Under the pieces are notes generated by a model that was not told the DNA's origin, ran no database searches, and saw only the letters and a program-made list of their open reading frames with translations. A DNA stretch of 64,000 nt from Opitutaceae bacterium (GTDB lineage: Bacteria > Verrucomicrobiota > Verrucomicrobiia > Opitutales > Opitutaceae). The translations under genes were made by a program, and so were the position numbers. The DNA lies in the NCBI GenBank assembly GCA_015075305.1, contig JABTUS010000005.1:186001-250000 (forward strand), read 5' to 3'. Each line of letters begins with the position of its first letter. The stretch's first letter is position 1. Below, one piece after another: positions 47,154-56,634 of this stretch.

Positions 47154-48122
47154 CTACTCCAGCCCGCTCGCCTTGCGCGCACGCCGCAGGACACCGCTGG
47201 CGGTGGCGCGCGCGCGTGCCGCCCCATCCGCAAGGATTTTCTCGACGTAGTCCATGCTGGCCGCGAGTTCGGCACGTTTCGCCCGGTAGGGGGCAAAGAA
47301 ACTCCAGATGTGCTCGAACAACTGCTTCTTCAGGTCACCATACCCCAATCCGCCTTCACGGAGACGTCGCTCCGTCTCCACCGACACCTCGCCAGGGGCG
47401 ACAAGTTTCAGGAGCTGAATCGCAACATTGCGGTCGGCGTCCGGCTTGGGCTCCTGCGGCGTGCGGGAATCCATCACAATACCCATTATGCGTTTTTTCG
47501 TGGCCTTCTCCTCGCCGAAAATGTCGATCGTGTTTCCGTAGCTCTTGCTCATTTTCTGACCGTCGAGCCCCGGCACCACCGCAACGTCGTCGCGGATCAC
47601 CGGCTCCGGAATCACCAGTGTTTCGCCGTAGGTCTGATTGAACTTGATCGCGATGTCGCGAGTCATCTCAACGTGCTGCTTCTGGTCACGTCCCACCGGC
47701 ACGCGGTGCGTGTCGTACAGCAGAATGTCAGCGGCCATCAGCACGGGATACGCGAAGAGGCCGAAGTTTGCAGCGATGCCCTTGGCGGTCTTGTCCTTGT
47801 AGCTGTGCGCACGCTCGAGCAACCCCATCGGTGTCAGCGTACCGATGATCCATGTGAGCTCGGTGACTTCTGGCACATCGCTCTGCCTCCAGAAGACGCA
47901 GCGCTCCGGATCCAGCCCGCAGGCCAGCCAGTCCAACGCCACATCCAGTGTGTTCCTTCTACGCTGAGCGGGGTCAAGCAGCGACGTCATCGAATGATAG
48001 TCCGCGATGAAATAGTAGCAGTCCCCGCTCGCCTGGGCGTCGATCGCGGGGCGCATCGCGCCAAAGTAATTGCCTATGTGCAGGGTGCCCGAGGGCTGGA
48101 TACCGGTTAGCGTTCTTGGCAT
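47154..48122 (-). CDS. trpS: tryptophanyl-tRNA synthetase
   Basis: The 322-residue class I synthetase has the HIGH-type motif HIGN (15-18) in GIQPSGTLHIGNYFGA and KMSKS at 190-194. ADILLYDTHRVPVGRDQKQH is typical of TrpS. The length is standard. Confidence 0.97.
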   Translation of the reverse strand: MPRTLTGIQPSGTLHIGNYFGAMRPAIDAQASGDCYYFIADYHSMTSLLDPAQRRRNTLDVALDWLACGLDPERCVFWRQSDVPEVTELTWIIGTLTPMGLLERAHSYKDKTAKGIAANFGLFAYPVLMAADILLYDTHRVPVGRDQKQHVEMTRDIAIKFNQTYGETLVIPEPVIRDDVAVVPGLDGQKMSKSYGNTIDIFGEEKATKKRIMGIVMDSRTPQEPKPDADRNVAIQLLKLVAPGEVSVETERRLREGGLGYGDLKKQLFEHIWSFFAPYRAKRAELAASMDYVEKILADGAARARATASGVLRRARKASGLE

Positions 48123-48194
48123 GGAAAGGGACGATGCTTCCTGTCTCCCTGACGAATCTCAAACCTGGAATTCTCCGCGGGATACAAACGCGAT

Positions 48195-48878
48195 TCAATC
48201 GCGCCGGGGGATTTGCACGACCGCCTCACGAATCCTGGCGATCGTATTGGCTGGCAGATAGCCCGAAAACGGCACTGTGGGCATGACAAGCGCCCGCTTA
48301 CCCAGCACAGAGCCAGGATTGAGCACCGCGTTGCAACCCACCTCCGCCCCATCGCCTAGAATTGCGCCGAACTTGCGCAGCCCGGTCTGATAGACCACCC
48401 CGTCAATCGCCAGCGTGATGGGCTTCTGGTCGAGCCGCAGATTGGAAAGAATCACTCCCGCGCCGAGATGCGTCCTGTTTCCAAGGACGGAGTCGCCCAC
48501 ATAGCTGAAATGCGGCACCTGCACGCCATCGAGCAGCAGGCAGTTCTTGAATTCACAGGAGTTTCCGAGGACGCAGCCGCTGCCGACAATGACGTTTCCC
48601 CGTACGAACGCTCCCGGCCTGATCTCGGTATTCGCACCAATCCAGGCGGGTCCGATCAAGGTGGCATGCGCCGGCAGCCTGACCGTGGGATCGATACGGA
48701 CATCCCCCTCCACGTGCACCCCGGGCGGCAAATCCGTCCGTCGCGCAGCGCTCTTTGAAGCGCGCGCCGCGGCCGGCCCTATCGCCTTCAACCAATCCCA
48801 AGGCAGGGCGTCGGACGTGAAATCCTCCGCGAAGGCTGACAGCGAATCCGGAAGGGCGAAAAACACGGAGGCGTTCAT
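48195..48878 (-). CDS. left-handed beta-helix (hexapeptide repeat) acyltransferase-like protein
   Basis: From the ATG at 48878 (MNASVFFALPDSLSAF) the protein has 227 residues. About 75 helical residues come first, then hexapeptide repeats (IDPTVRLPAHATLIGPAWIGANTEIRPGAFVRGNVIVGSG) up to the C-terminus. This is the layout of GlmU-like C-terminal acyltransferase domains without a nucleotidyltransferase part. Substrate unknown. A start at 48965 would overlap the upstream gene by 13 bases and cannot be excluded. Confidence 0.75.
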   Translation of the reverse strand: MNASVFFALPDSLSAFAEDFTSDALPWDWLKAIGPAAARASKSAARRTDLPPGVHVEGDVRIDPTVRLPAHATLIGPAWIGANTEIRPGAFVRGNVIVGSGCVLGNSCEFKNCLLLDGVQVPHFSYVGDSVLGNRTHLGAGVILSNLRLDQKPITLAIDGVVYQTGLRKFGAILGDGAEVGCNAVLNPGSVLGKRALVMPTVPFSGYLPANTIARIREAVVQIPRRD

Positions 48879-48952
48879 CGGGAAAACAGCATCCAAGTCG
48901 AAAAGCCGGCTGAGAACCAGCGGCTTTTTTCCGCCCTTAAACCAGCCCGCTC

Positions 48953-49999
48953 TCAGGCCAGCCAACGCTCCAGATTCGCCGCGACAAATTCGTCGTCGAC
49001 CAGCCAGGCGTGGGCCTTGGAGACGCGATCCAGCTCGGCCGCCTGTCCCGGCGAAAGTCGCTCATGCGGATTCAAGCAGTGGATCGTTTCAAAAATGCCC
49101 TGGCGCCGCAGGACTTCATGGATTCCCGGTATGCACCCGGCGAAGCGGTTCGCGGCGTCAAACACGGCGGCATTCGCATCGGTGAGCGCCGCGTTGCGAT
49201 CGAGCCACACGGCATCGAGCTTTCCCTTGACGCGCGCCCGCTTGATGTCCTTCAGCATGGCGACCGCCCTCTCTGTCCAAACACCCCACTGCCCGAGAAG
49301 CCCGCCCACGATGAATCGTTCCTTCCCCGAGAATCGAAAGCGGGTGAGCAGATCGACAATGATGTTGTCGTCATTGCCGGTGTACAAGGCGATGTCGTCC
49401 CTCCCAGACGCCATCACCGCACGAACCACATCGAGCGTTTGATAGCGGTTGAACGGCGCCATCTTGATTGCCACGACATTCGGTATCTCTGCAAATTCCC
49501 TCCAGAATCGATGGCTGAGAAGGCGGCCTCCAACGGACGGCTGCAGATAGAAGCCCACCAGCGGGATGCTCCTGGCCACTTCCCGGCAGTGCCTCACGAT
49601 GTCCTTTTCCGCAGCCTCGCTCCAGGCTCCCAGACTCAGAAGCCCGGCATGGTAACCCAGCTCGCGCGCAATGCCGGCCTCACGGCTGGCCTGCGGTGTG
49701 AGCCCGCACAGTCCCGCAATCTTGATCCGCGCCTGTTTGCGGAGAGGCACCCAGGAATCAATCTGCTCGGAAGCAAGAGCAAGAATCGGGCGGTACAGCC
49801 CGTGCTTTTCCTCGCGAATCTCAAACTGCGTGGAATGCACGCCAACCGCGATGCCACCCACGCCGGCATCCAGATAGTAGCGCATGACCGCGCGCTGGCG
49901 TTGCTCCGTCCAGCGGCGCCTGCGATCAAGCGCCAGGGGAAGCGCTGGAATGACATGGCCTTCAAGAAGGTGTTCACGGATTTCGGCAATCGTGTTCAT
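48953..49999 (-). CDS. dihydrodipicolinate synthase-family aldolase/lyase
   Basis: The 348-residue TIM barrel keeps the DHDPS-family Schiff-base Lys (VVAIKMAPFNR, Lys179) and the upstream Tyr (VGFYLQPSVGG, Tyr151). The N-terminal GTxGE-like motif is altered (GVHSTQFE), so it is not a lysine-pathway DapA. It is more likely a pyruvate aldolase or dehydratase acting on a sugar acid. The epimerase-like gene ends three bases upstream of its start, so both form one unit. Confidence 0.8.
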   Translation of the reverse strand: MNTIAEIREHLLEGHVIPALPLALDRRRRWTEQRQRAVMRYYLDAGVGGIAVGVHSTQFEIREEKHGLYRPILALASEQIDSWVPLRKQARIKIAGLCGLTPQASREAGIARELGYHAGLLSLGAWSEAAEKDIVRHCREVARSIPLVGFYLQPSVGGRLLSHRFWREFAEIPNVVAIKMAPFNRYQTLDVVRAVMASGRDDIALYTGNDDNIIVDLLTRFRFSGKERFIVGGLLGQWGVWTERAVAMLKDIKRARVKGKLDAVWLDRNAALTDANAAVFDAANRFAGCIPGIHEVLRRQGIFETIHCLNPHERLSPGQAAELDRVSKAHAWLVDDEFVAANLERWLA

Positions 50000-50002
50000 G
50001 GC

Positions 50003-51052
50003 TCAAAACTTCCCATCGCGCGTCTGAAATCCGGTTGGCTTGCCCCAAGTCCCGCCGTCATTGGCGAGCCAGGCCGCAATCCAGCGTTGCATGCTTTCAA
50101 CCGACGTCTTGGGCGCGCCAAACAGCTGGTGGGACCACCCCGCATTGCTGAGCCAGGCTGTGGGCGCCTCAACTCCCGTGACCACCGGCTCCAGACCCAG
50201 CAGTTCACCGGCGCGCCCGGCAAGATCCCGCACGCGCAGAATCTCCGACCCCGTGATGTTGATGGGCACGGCCGGACTGCCGGCGATGCTGATCGTTTGA
50301 ATGATCTGGTTCAGCGCATCCGGCTGCCAGATCAGGTTCACGTAGCCCATCGTCACATCGACGGGTTCCCTGTTTCTCACCTTCTGCGCAATGTCGACAA
50401 GCACCCCGTAGCGAAATTCAACCGAGTAGTTCAGCCGGATCAGTGCAACCTTCGTCCCCCAGCGTTTCGATGCTTCCACAAACGCCTGCTCGCGCTGGAG
50501 GCAGGACTTCGCGTACTCCCCCACCGGGTCGGTCGGCGTGGACTCCCTCGCTCCACCCGAGGCGGGCTCAACAAAGGGATAAACGCAACCCGTGGAAAAC
50601 GCGATGATGCGCGCATGCCGGTAGCGCTCGGCTACGAGCCGGGGCATGGCGACATTCATTTTTTCAAGGAGCTCGGGCGATGTCGCCGTCCCAAACTTCA
50701 CCCCCGCCAGAAAAAACACCACCGGTGCGTCCGGCAGGCGGGCAACATGCTCGGGGACGGAAAGGTCGGCGGACACGACGTCAATCCCCGTCGCGGTGAA
50801 GCTGTCCTGGTCACGAAGCGTCGAGAAGCGTGAAACGGCGATTACCTTCAGATTTGTACCTGCGGCAACCGACGCCATTTGCAGCATGCGGCACAGATGC
50901 AGTCCCATCTTTCCGCCGGCACCCAGAACCAGGACCGGTCCCTGAAGCCCCGCCACCAAACGGATTGTGCTTTCCAATGGCGCGGAAAGAAAATCATCCG
51001 CATCCTCGGGGCGGCACGGCAGGGCGGGTTGGAAATCGTTTTTGGCAGTCAT
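50003..51052 (-). CDS. NAD-dependent epimerase/dehydratase-family protein
   Basis: From the ATG at 51052 the protein has 349 residues with the nucleotide-binding GAGGKMG (44-50). STGCVYPF follows, then GEYAKSCLQRE with the catalytic-type Tyr180. The Lys expected four residues later (YxxxK) is Cys184, so the catalytic pattern is atypical. It is the first gene of a two- or three-gene unit with the DHDPS-family gene, probably in sugar or sugar-acid catabolism. Confidence 0.78.
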   Translation of the reverse strand: MTAKNDFQPALPCRPEDADDFLSAPLESTIRLVAGLQGPVLVLGAGGKMGLHLCRMLQMASVAAGTNLKVIAVSRFSTLRDQDSFTATGIDVVSADLSVPEHVARLPDAPVVFFLAGVKFGTATSPELLEKMNVAMPRLVAERYRHARIIAFSTGCVYPFVEPASGGARESTPTDPVGEYAKSCLQREQAFVEASKRWGTKVALIRLNYSVEFRYGVLVDIAQKVRNREPVDVTMGYVNLIWQPDALNQIIQTISIAGSPAVPINITGSEILRVRDLAGRAGELLGLEPVVTGVEAPTAWLSNAGWSHQLFGAPKTSVESMQRWIAAWLANDGGTWGKPTGFQTRDGKF

Positions 51053-51358
51053 GCGCAACGCAACCGTTCCAGTCGGTTCGAGTTTGCGCACGGCTTCAAG
51101 CCGTCTTTCACGAAGAATGCCAGCAAAGCCGACAAATGACTGAGGGAGCGCTCGTTAGGTGCAAACTTTGATAACCGCACGGTTACTTTTCAGCGTTGCT
51201 CGGTTCACCTCAGTGATCGAATCGGCTTGATTGCGGCTCTTTGGCGCACCGGTTCAGCAGGAGACCGGAGCGCTCCTGCAGAAAATCAAGCGGGCCTGCA
51301 ACGGCAGGATTCGGGAATGCGTTCCCTTCCCATTTTTTCTGAAACATCTCCACAGCCC
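51053..51358. promoter_or_regulatory. regulatory gap upstream of the epimerase-like gene
   Basis: The 306-base gap between the epimerase-like and DAHP synthase genes carries no gene-like frame. It contains the perfect palindrome TAACCGCACGGTTA at 51172-51185, about 120 bases before the epimerase-like start, which fits an operator of a LacI- or GntR-type regulator not in this window. Confidence 0.5.
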
Positions 51359-52411
51359 TCACACGCGCGCCTCCTGTCTTGAGGCGTGCGTCAGCGTCCA
51401 GATCTGCCGGGCCTGGCCTATGGTTTCCGCCAGAACATCCGGAGTGAGCGCCTGCTTGGGATCGTCGCCGATTCCCTTCGTCGGTTGCACGTGGGCCTCA
51501 ATGCAAAGTCCGTCCGCGCCATAGGCGACCGCGGCGAGGGCGCATGCCGGCACATACACGGCCTTGCCCACCGAGTGCGAGGGGTCCACCACCACGGGAG
51601 CCCAGGTCCTCTCCTTCAGGAGCGGCGTGATGCTCTCGTCCGGGTGATTGCGATAGCCATCCAGCGTCGGCGCCGTGCCCCTCGGGCAGAGCAGTATGTT
51701 GGGATTGCCGAATGACGCGATGTACTCGGCCGCCGAAAGAAATTCATTGAGCGGCCCCATGTGCAGGCTGCGCTTCAGAAGGACGACCGTCGGGCGATCC
51801 GTCACCGCCCGGCCAATGGCGCGGAGGAGCGAATAATTGAGGGCGTTGCGCGCGCCGACCTGCAGCATGTGCACGCCGGCATCGAGGGCGAGTTTGAGCT
51901 GCTTTTCATCCATCACCTCCGCATCCACCGGCAGTCCGGTGCGGCGGTGGGCCTCCATCAGGATGTCGAGTGATTTGGCGTCGCCTTGAAATGCATACGG
52001 ATTTGTCCGCGGCTTCCAGACTCCGCCGCGAAGCACATGCGCGCCCGCCTCCTTCACGGCGGCGGCGGTTTCATAGAGCAGGGTGGGATTCTTTGGATCG
52101 ATCGTGCACTGCCCGGCCACAACGAGCAGTTCCTCGCCGAGCGTCACGCCGCCGAGCCTGATCTTGTGCGAGGACAAGTCCGAGCGCTTGTCCATGAGCT
52201 TGAACGGCGATTGGATCTTGTCGATCCGCTCGACGTAGCTGAGCCCCTCGAGCCGGGTGATCATGAGATCGTCGCGTTCATCGCCCACAATCGCATAGAT
52301 GGTCCGAACAGCCCCGATGATCGGTTGTATCTGGCACCCAAAGGCCTCGACGATGTGGGTCACTTCGGCGAGTTGCTCGCTGGTCAGCTTGTGGTTCTTC
52401 GGAAGGATCAT
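51359..52411 (-). CDS. aroF: 3-deoxy-7-phosphoheptulonate (DAHP) synthase, AroAbeta/KDO8PS-like type
   Basis: The 350-residue protein (ATG at 52411) has an N-terminal ferredoxin-like regulatory part and the catalytic barrel with VVAGQCTIDPKNP, LRGGVWKPRTNPYAFQG, LLKRSLHMGPLNEFL, LCPRGT and VVVDPSHSVGK. It performs the first step of the shikimate pathway. It is divergent from ffh with a 138-base shared region in which no motif was clear enough to call. Confidence 0.95.
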   Translation of the reverse strand: MILPKNHKLTSEQLAEVTHIVEAFGCQIQPIIGAVRTIYAIVGDERDDLMITRLEGLSYVERIDKIQSPFKLMDKRSDLSSHKIRLGGVTLGEELLVVAGQCTIDPKNPTLLYETAAAVKEAGAHVLRGGVWKPRTNPYAFQGDAKSLDILMEAHRRTGLPVDAEVMDEKQLKLALDAGVHMLQVGARNALNYSLLRAIGRAVTDRPTVVLLKRSLHMGPLNEFLSAAEYIASFGNPNILLCPRGTAPTLDGYRNHPDESITPLLKERTWAPVVVDPSHSVGKAVYVPACALAAVAYGADGLCIEAHVQPTKGIGDDPKQALTPDVLAETIGQARQIWTLTHASRQEARV

Positions 52412-52549
52412 GGCGTCAGGGGGAGGCAACCTAGACAGGAATGCATGAATTGACAGAATGAAATTGAGTGGCGGTCGTCGTCAAACCCGCCCCCCGCAGA
52501 AGTTTTGCGTCGATTCAACGAGCCGGATTCCTTCAACCTGTAAGTAGCC

Positions 52550-53893
52550 ATGTTCGAATCTCTCACCGAAAAACTTTCACACGCCCTCCGCAACCTTCGC
52601 GGGGTTGGCAAACTCAGCGAAGAAAACATGGCGGAGGCGCTCAAGGAAGTGCGCACTGCGCTGCTCGGCGCGGATGTTCATTTCAAGGTCGCTCGCGAGT
52701 TCGTCGAACGTGTCCAGACCAAGTGCATGGGCCAGCAGGTCCTCGTGGGTGTCACCCCAGGCCAGCAGATCGTCAAGATCATCCATGACGAACTTGTATC
52801 CCTTCTCGGCGAGGGCGCAACGGCCCTGTCGGGTGCGCGTCCGCTCAAGATCCTGATGGTGGGTCTGCACGGTTCGGGAAAAACAACCTCCACCGTCAAG
52901 CTGGCGAGGCACCTCAAGAAGCGCGGCTACCGGCCGCTCGTCGCGGCGTGCGACATCCATCGCCCTGCGGCGATTGACCAGCTTGAGATTCTCGCGAAGC
53001 AGGAGGAGGTCGCGTTCTATTGCGACCGCGCCTCGCGCGACGTGCCCGCCATCGGTGTTGCGGCGCTGAACGCGGCCCGTCAGCTCACGGCGGATTGCAT
53101 CATCCTCGACACCGCCGGGCGGCTCCAGATCGACCAGGATTTGATCGAGGAGGTGAAGCGTCTGTCCGCGAAGGTCGAGCCGGATGAAATCCTGCTCGTT
53201 GCCGATGGCGCGCTCGGCCAGGAGGCGGTGAATGTGGCGAAGACGTTTCACGACGCGCTCAAGCTCACGGGGCTCGTGCTGACCAAGCTCGACGGCGACG
53301 CCCGCGGCGGCGCCGCGCTCTCGATCAAGGCGATCACGGGCGTGCCCATCAAGTTCATCGGCACTGGTGAAAAACCCGCGGACTTCGACACGTTTTACCC
53401 GGACCGCCTCGCCTCGCGCATCCTTGGCATGGGCGACGTGGTGTCGCTTGTCGAGCGCGCCCAGGAAACCATCGACCAGAAGGAGGCGGAGAAGATGGCG
53501 GAGAAGCTCCGCAAGGCTGACTTCACGCTCGAGGACTTCCTGGCCCAGATGCAGCAGATCAAGAAGCTCGGGTCGATGGAGAGCATCCTGAAGATGATGC
53601 CCGGTATGAACGGGGTGAAACTCGACGGCGATGCGGAGAAAAGCATGGCTCGGACCGAGGCCATCATCCATTCAATGACCCCGCAGGAGCGACGGAAGCC
53701 GGATATCTTGAATGGCAACCGCCGCCTGCGCATCGCCAATGGGGCCGGCGTGAAGGTCGTCGAGGTCAACCAACTCATGAAACAGTTTCAGCAGATGCAA
53801 AAAATGATGCGCATGTTCAAGGGTGGCGGCGACAAGAAGATGATGCGCCAGCTCCAGGCCATGCAGGGCCGCGGCGGCATGCCGCGCTTCTAA
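52550..53893 (+). CDS. ffh: signal recognition particle protein
   Basis: The 447-residue GTPase has the N-domain, P-loop [37 protein letters not shown] and the methionine-rich M-domain ending in a Gly/Met-rich tail ([16 protein letters not shown]). It binds signal sequences at the ribosome together with 4.5S RNA. No SRP RNA gene was recognised in the window. Confidence 0.97.
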   Translation: MFESLTEKLSHALRNLRGVGKLSEENMAEALKEVRTALLGADVHFKVAREFVERVQTKCMGQQVLVGVTPGQQIVKIIHDELVSLLGEGATALSGARPLKILMVGLHGSGKTTSTVKLARHLKKRGYRPLVAACDIHRPAAIDQLEILAKQEEVAFYCDRASRDVPAIGVAALNAARQLTADCIILDTAGRLQIDQDLIEEVKRLSAKVEPDEILLVADGALGQEAVNVAKTFHDALKLTGLVLTKLDGDARGGAALSIKAITGVPIKFIGTGEKPADFDTFYPDRLASRILGMGDVVSLVERAQETIDQKEAEKMAEKLRKADFTLEDFLAQMQQIKKLGSMESILKMMPGMNGVKLDGDAEKSMARTEAIIHSMTPQERRKPDILNGNRRLRIANGAGVKVVEVNQLMKQFQQMQKMMRMFKGGGDKKMMRQLQAMQGRGGMPRF

Positions 53894-53910
53894 ACAGTTC
53901 CCAGAAGCGG

Positions 53911-55794
53911 CTATTCCGGCAGCACGATCCGCCACTCTACATTCGAATCGGGGGCAAGGCTGAATGTCTTTTCCACACTTCGGCCATCCACCATGATCGT
54001 CACCCGATAGTCGCCATGAAATCCTCGCTCGGTGCACTGGCCGCTGGCATTGGTTTTCGTTGTCAGGTTTGTGCGCCACTGATGCAGCACCAGGTCCTTG
54101 TAGACCTTGGCGTTGGGTTTCTCAGACCAGTCCGTTCGAAACATGGCCGCCGGCGGCTTCCAATGGCGGCCTTCCCAGAAGCCCCAGTGCTGCACGCCGA
54201 CCACGCTCGGATGACTGAACGCGGCTATCAGAAAGTCGCGGGTGAAGTCCGCCTGCAATTGCTCGTCGCTGGTCGGGATGTCGAACTCGGTGAAACGAAC
54301 AGGGAGATTGAACTCCTTCTGATACCGGTCGAGCGTCGCGACAATGTTCTCAGGTGCGTTCGGACGGCTGCTGAAGTGCCCCTGCATGCCCAGTCCGTCG
54401 AGCGGCGCACCATGATCGAGCAGGAAACGCGTCGTGCGTTCGAAGTGCGCCACGTGCGCGGGATCCGCCTTGGCGTCATCGTTTGAGAAATCATTCAGAT
54501 AGAGTTTTGCGTGCGGAAGTTCCTCCCGGGCCGCCTTGAACCAAGTCACCATGATCTCATCCCCAAAAAGATCCATCAGCTCGTGATTGGTATAGGGCTC
54601 GTTCAGCACGTCCCATTCGTCCAGCAGCCCCTTTGTGGCGCGCGTGATCGAGTGAATGTGGGCGAGCACGATGCCGGGTATCTCGCCCTGCCTCGGCGTG
54701 TTGAAGAGCGCGCGAACTTCACTGGGTAAGTGCTTCTGGGCGGGCCACACGAGCACGTGGCCGCGCGTATGGAAACCATGCTCCCTCAACCAGCGCAGGC
54801 CCGCCAGCGTCTGGGCATGCGAAAACTCGCTTCCTCCCCGCTCCCACGCCGACCATTTGAGGTCATTGTGCGTGCTGGCTGAATTGAACAGTTCCAGCGC
54901 AACCTCCCGATAGCGCAGATTGTCCGGCGTATCGATGACAAGCCGTTTCATGTCGAGCGCCGTCCCCCACTGAAACGCCGAGCGCGTCTGCTCGATGCGC
55001 ACAGATGCTCCCTTCACCGGGCGCCCGCTGGCATCAGCGACGTGCAGACTGATGTCACTCTTGCGCACCCGTTCAATGCGATCGAGTGCTTGCTGACGCC
55101 AGGCCGCTCCGGGTTCGCGTCCGGGATAGGAAAGCCGGGTCTGCGGCAGGGACGTCAGCGCAACGGAGCGTCCGTAGTGGACCGCGGTGATGCCTCCAAC
55201 CTCCACGCTCTGCCGCTTGTATCCAAAACGCAGACCAACCGTTCCGTCCCGGGCGTCCAGGTCGTGCAGCCATTCAAAAGGCACGAAAATCTCCTGCCAT
55301 TCCCTTCCGACCGGAAATTCGCCAACATGACTCACCAGCCGGCTTCCTCCCAGGCCCTGGAGTGTGACCTCCACAAGCGCCTTGCCCGTTTCATCTGATG
55401 CTTTTAGTGCGCGGGCGAAAAAACGAACGATGCCCACATCCCCCTTTCGAACGGCGAATGGAATCCGCGCCGTGAGATCCACATGCCACGGCATCACGGT
55501 GTCCGTCATCGTGTCCACACGCCAGGCGCGTGAAAAGCCGGGCCCCTTTGCATCGACAACCGCGATGCGTGCGTCCTTCTTGGCAATATCGATGTCCGGC
55601 ACAAAAACCTGCAGCGGATCCCCCGCCAGCAGCGACTTCCCGGCCGGAAGCTCCGTGACTGTCGCAGCACTCGGGGGCCCTGCAGCTGCGGGCACGGACG
55701 CTTTGCCATATCCCTCTCCACTGTGGCAGCCTGACGCAAGAAGCGCGGCAAGAAGAGCAATGTGAAGCACGAACGGGAGTCGATGATGGATCAT
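53911..55794 (-). CDS. GH10 endo-1,4-beta-xylanase, lipoprotein
   Basis: The 627-residue protein has a lipobox (LLASGC, Cys23), an extra N-terminal carbohydrate-binding-like beta domain (about 45-215) and a complete GH10 domain. Catalytic acid/base is Glu399 (WDVLNEP) and the nucleophile is Glu503 (FTEFD). HNDLKW, RGHVLVW and LGMQGHFS are also GH10 motifs. A short beta domain follows at the C-terminus. It cleaves xylan outside the cell or in the periplasm. It is the only intact glycan-cleaving gene of the locus. Confidence 0.93.
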   Translation of the reverse strand: MIHHRLPFVLHIALLAALLASGCHSGEGYGKASVPAAAGPPSAATVTELPAGKSLLAGDPLQVFVPDIDIAKKDARIAVVDAKGPGFSRAWRVDTMTDTVMPWHVDLTARIPFAVRKGDVGIVRFFARALKASDETGKALVEVTLQGLGGSRLVSHVGEFPVGREWQEIFVPFEWLHDLDARDGTVGLRFGYKRQSVEVGGITAVHYGRSVALTSLPQTRLSYPGREPGAAWRQQALDRIERVRKSDISLHVADASGRPVKGASVRIEQTRSAFQWGTALDMKRLVIDTPDNLRYREVALELFNSASTHNDLKWSAWERGGSEFSHAQTLAGLRWLREHGFHTRGHVLVWPAQKHLPSEVRALFNTPRQGEIPGIVLAHIHSITRATKGLLDEWDVLNEPYTNHELMDLFGDEIMVTWFKAAREELPHAKLYLNDFSNDDAKADPAHVAHFERTTRFLLDHGAPLDGLGMQGHFSSRPNAPENIVATLDRYQKEFNLPVRFTEFDIPTSDEQLQADFTRDFLIAAFSHPSVVGVQHWGFWEGRHWKPPAAMFRTDWSEKPNAKVYKDLVLHQWRTNLTTKTNASGQCTERGFHGDYRVTIMVDGRSVEKTFSLAPDSNVEWRIVLPE

Positions 55795-55837
55795 TGGGTT
55801 TGCTGAAATGTGAGGCGCCGCAGCAGGCGGCTGCTGG

Positions 55838-56461
55838 TCATGTCTTGTGCATCAGGACAATCACGCCAACTCCGGGCGCAATGACGAAACGGTTGCCCAT
55901 CAAGGCAGGTGCTCGCACCAGGCGAAATCTCCCGCTGTTTCGCGCCGCAGGCGTATTTCATGGCCGCCAAAGTCCCGGGCGTGTGCGTTCGTGGCAATCA
56001 TCGGTCGCCTCGAGCGCGAGCCCCGCAAGTGGCACGCAGTACAGGGAGTGCGCGGAATAGAACACTATCACGTGCGCATACAGGTGCACGGGCCCCGCAC
56101 CGCGCGGAAAAAACCAGATCGCCACGAAGCAGGCGGCCAGCAGCGGCGCGGTGACGAGCATCCGCGGGCGACGCCGACCCCAGCGCGAACGGAAGTTGTC
56201 CGAGTACGCCCCGACGATCGGATCGGTGAACGCGTCGCACGCGCGCTGCAGGAACACCAGCGTGCTGAGCGCCGCCGGACTCATGCCAAGCGTCATGTTG
56301 AGGATCGGTGCATTGAGCAGGTGGATCGCGTTCTGACTCGCGTCCTCCACCATCCTGCCGATCCCGACGCCCCAGCGCTGCCGGCGCGAGACGACATCCG
56401 CGGGTGTCGTTTCACGGACCGGACGGACGGGCAGGGGGCAGCTCGCGGTTGCAGTGTTCAT
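55838..56461 (-). pseudogene. GPH-family (glycoside-pentoside-hexuronide) symporter, internally deleted
   Basis: The first 160 residues match the N-terminus of GPH/MelB-type symporters (WGVGIGRMVEDASQNAIHLL, TDPIVGAYSDNFRSRWGRRRP, LEATDDCHERTR). The frame then ends after PGLWRP instead of going on through helices 5-12. Only a short hydrophobic tail (FVIAPGVGVIVLMHK, ending at 55838) resembles a transporter end. Roughly 280 residues are missing. Its place behind the xylanase suggests it once imported xylo-oligosaccharides or another pentoside. Confidence 0.72.
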
Positions 56462-56634
56462 GGATGTCCCGGTTCAAGCTGATGCTTGCTTCTCGGCAAT
56501 CATCGCTCCAAACCAACCAACACCCACACTGATTCCATTCGCCTTGTCGACAGAAAGTGGCGATCGGCTCTCCGCTAGTTGATCCGTTTTGATATGCTCG
56601 TTGATAGAAGCATTGAATTCGAAAATGCCTACCT

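Noticed and set aside
49010-50833. 607-residue plus-strand frame
   Set aside because: Antisense of the DHDPS-family and epimerase-like genes, both of which have family motifs.
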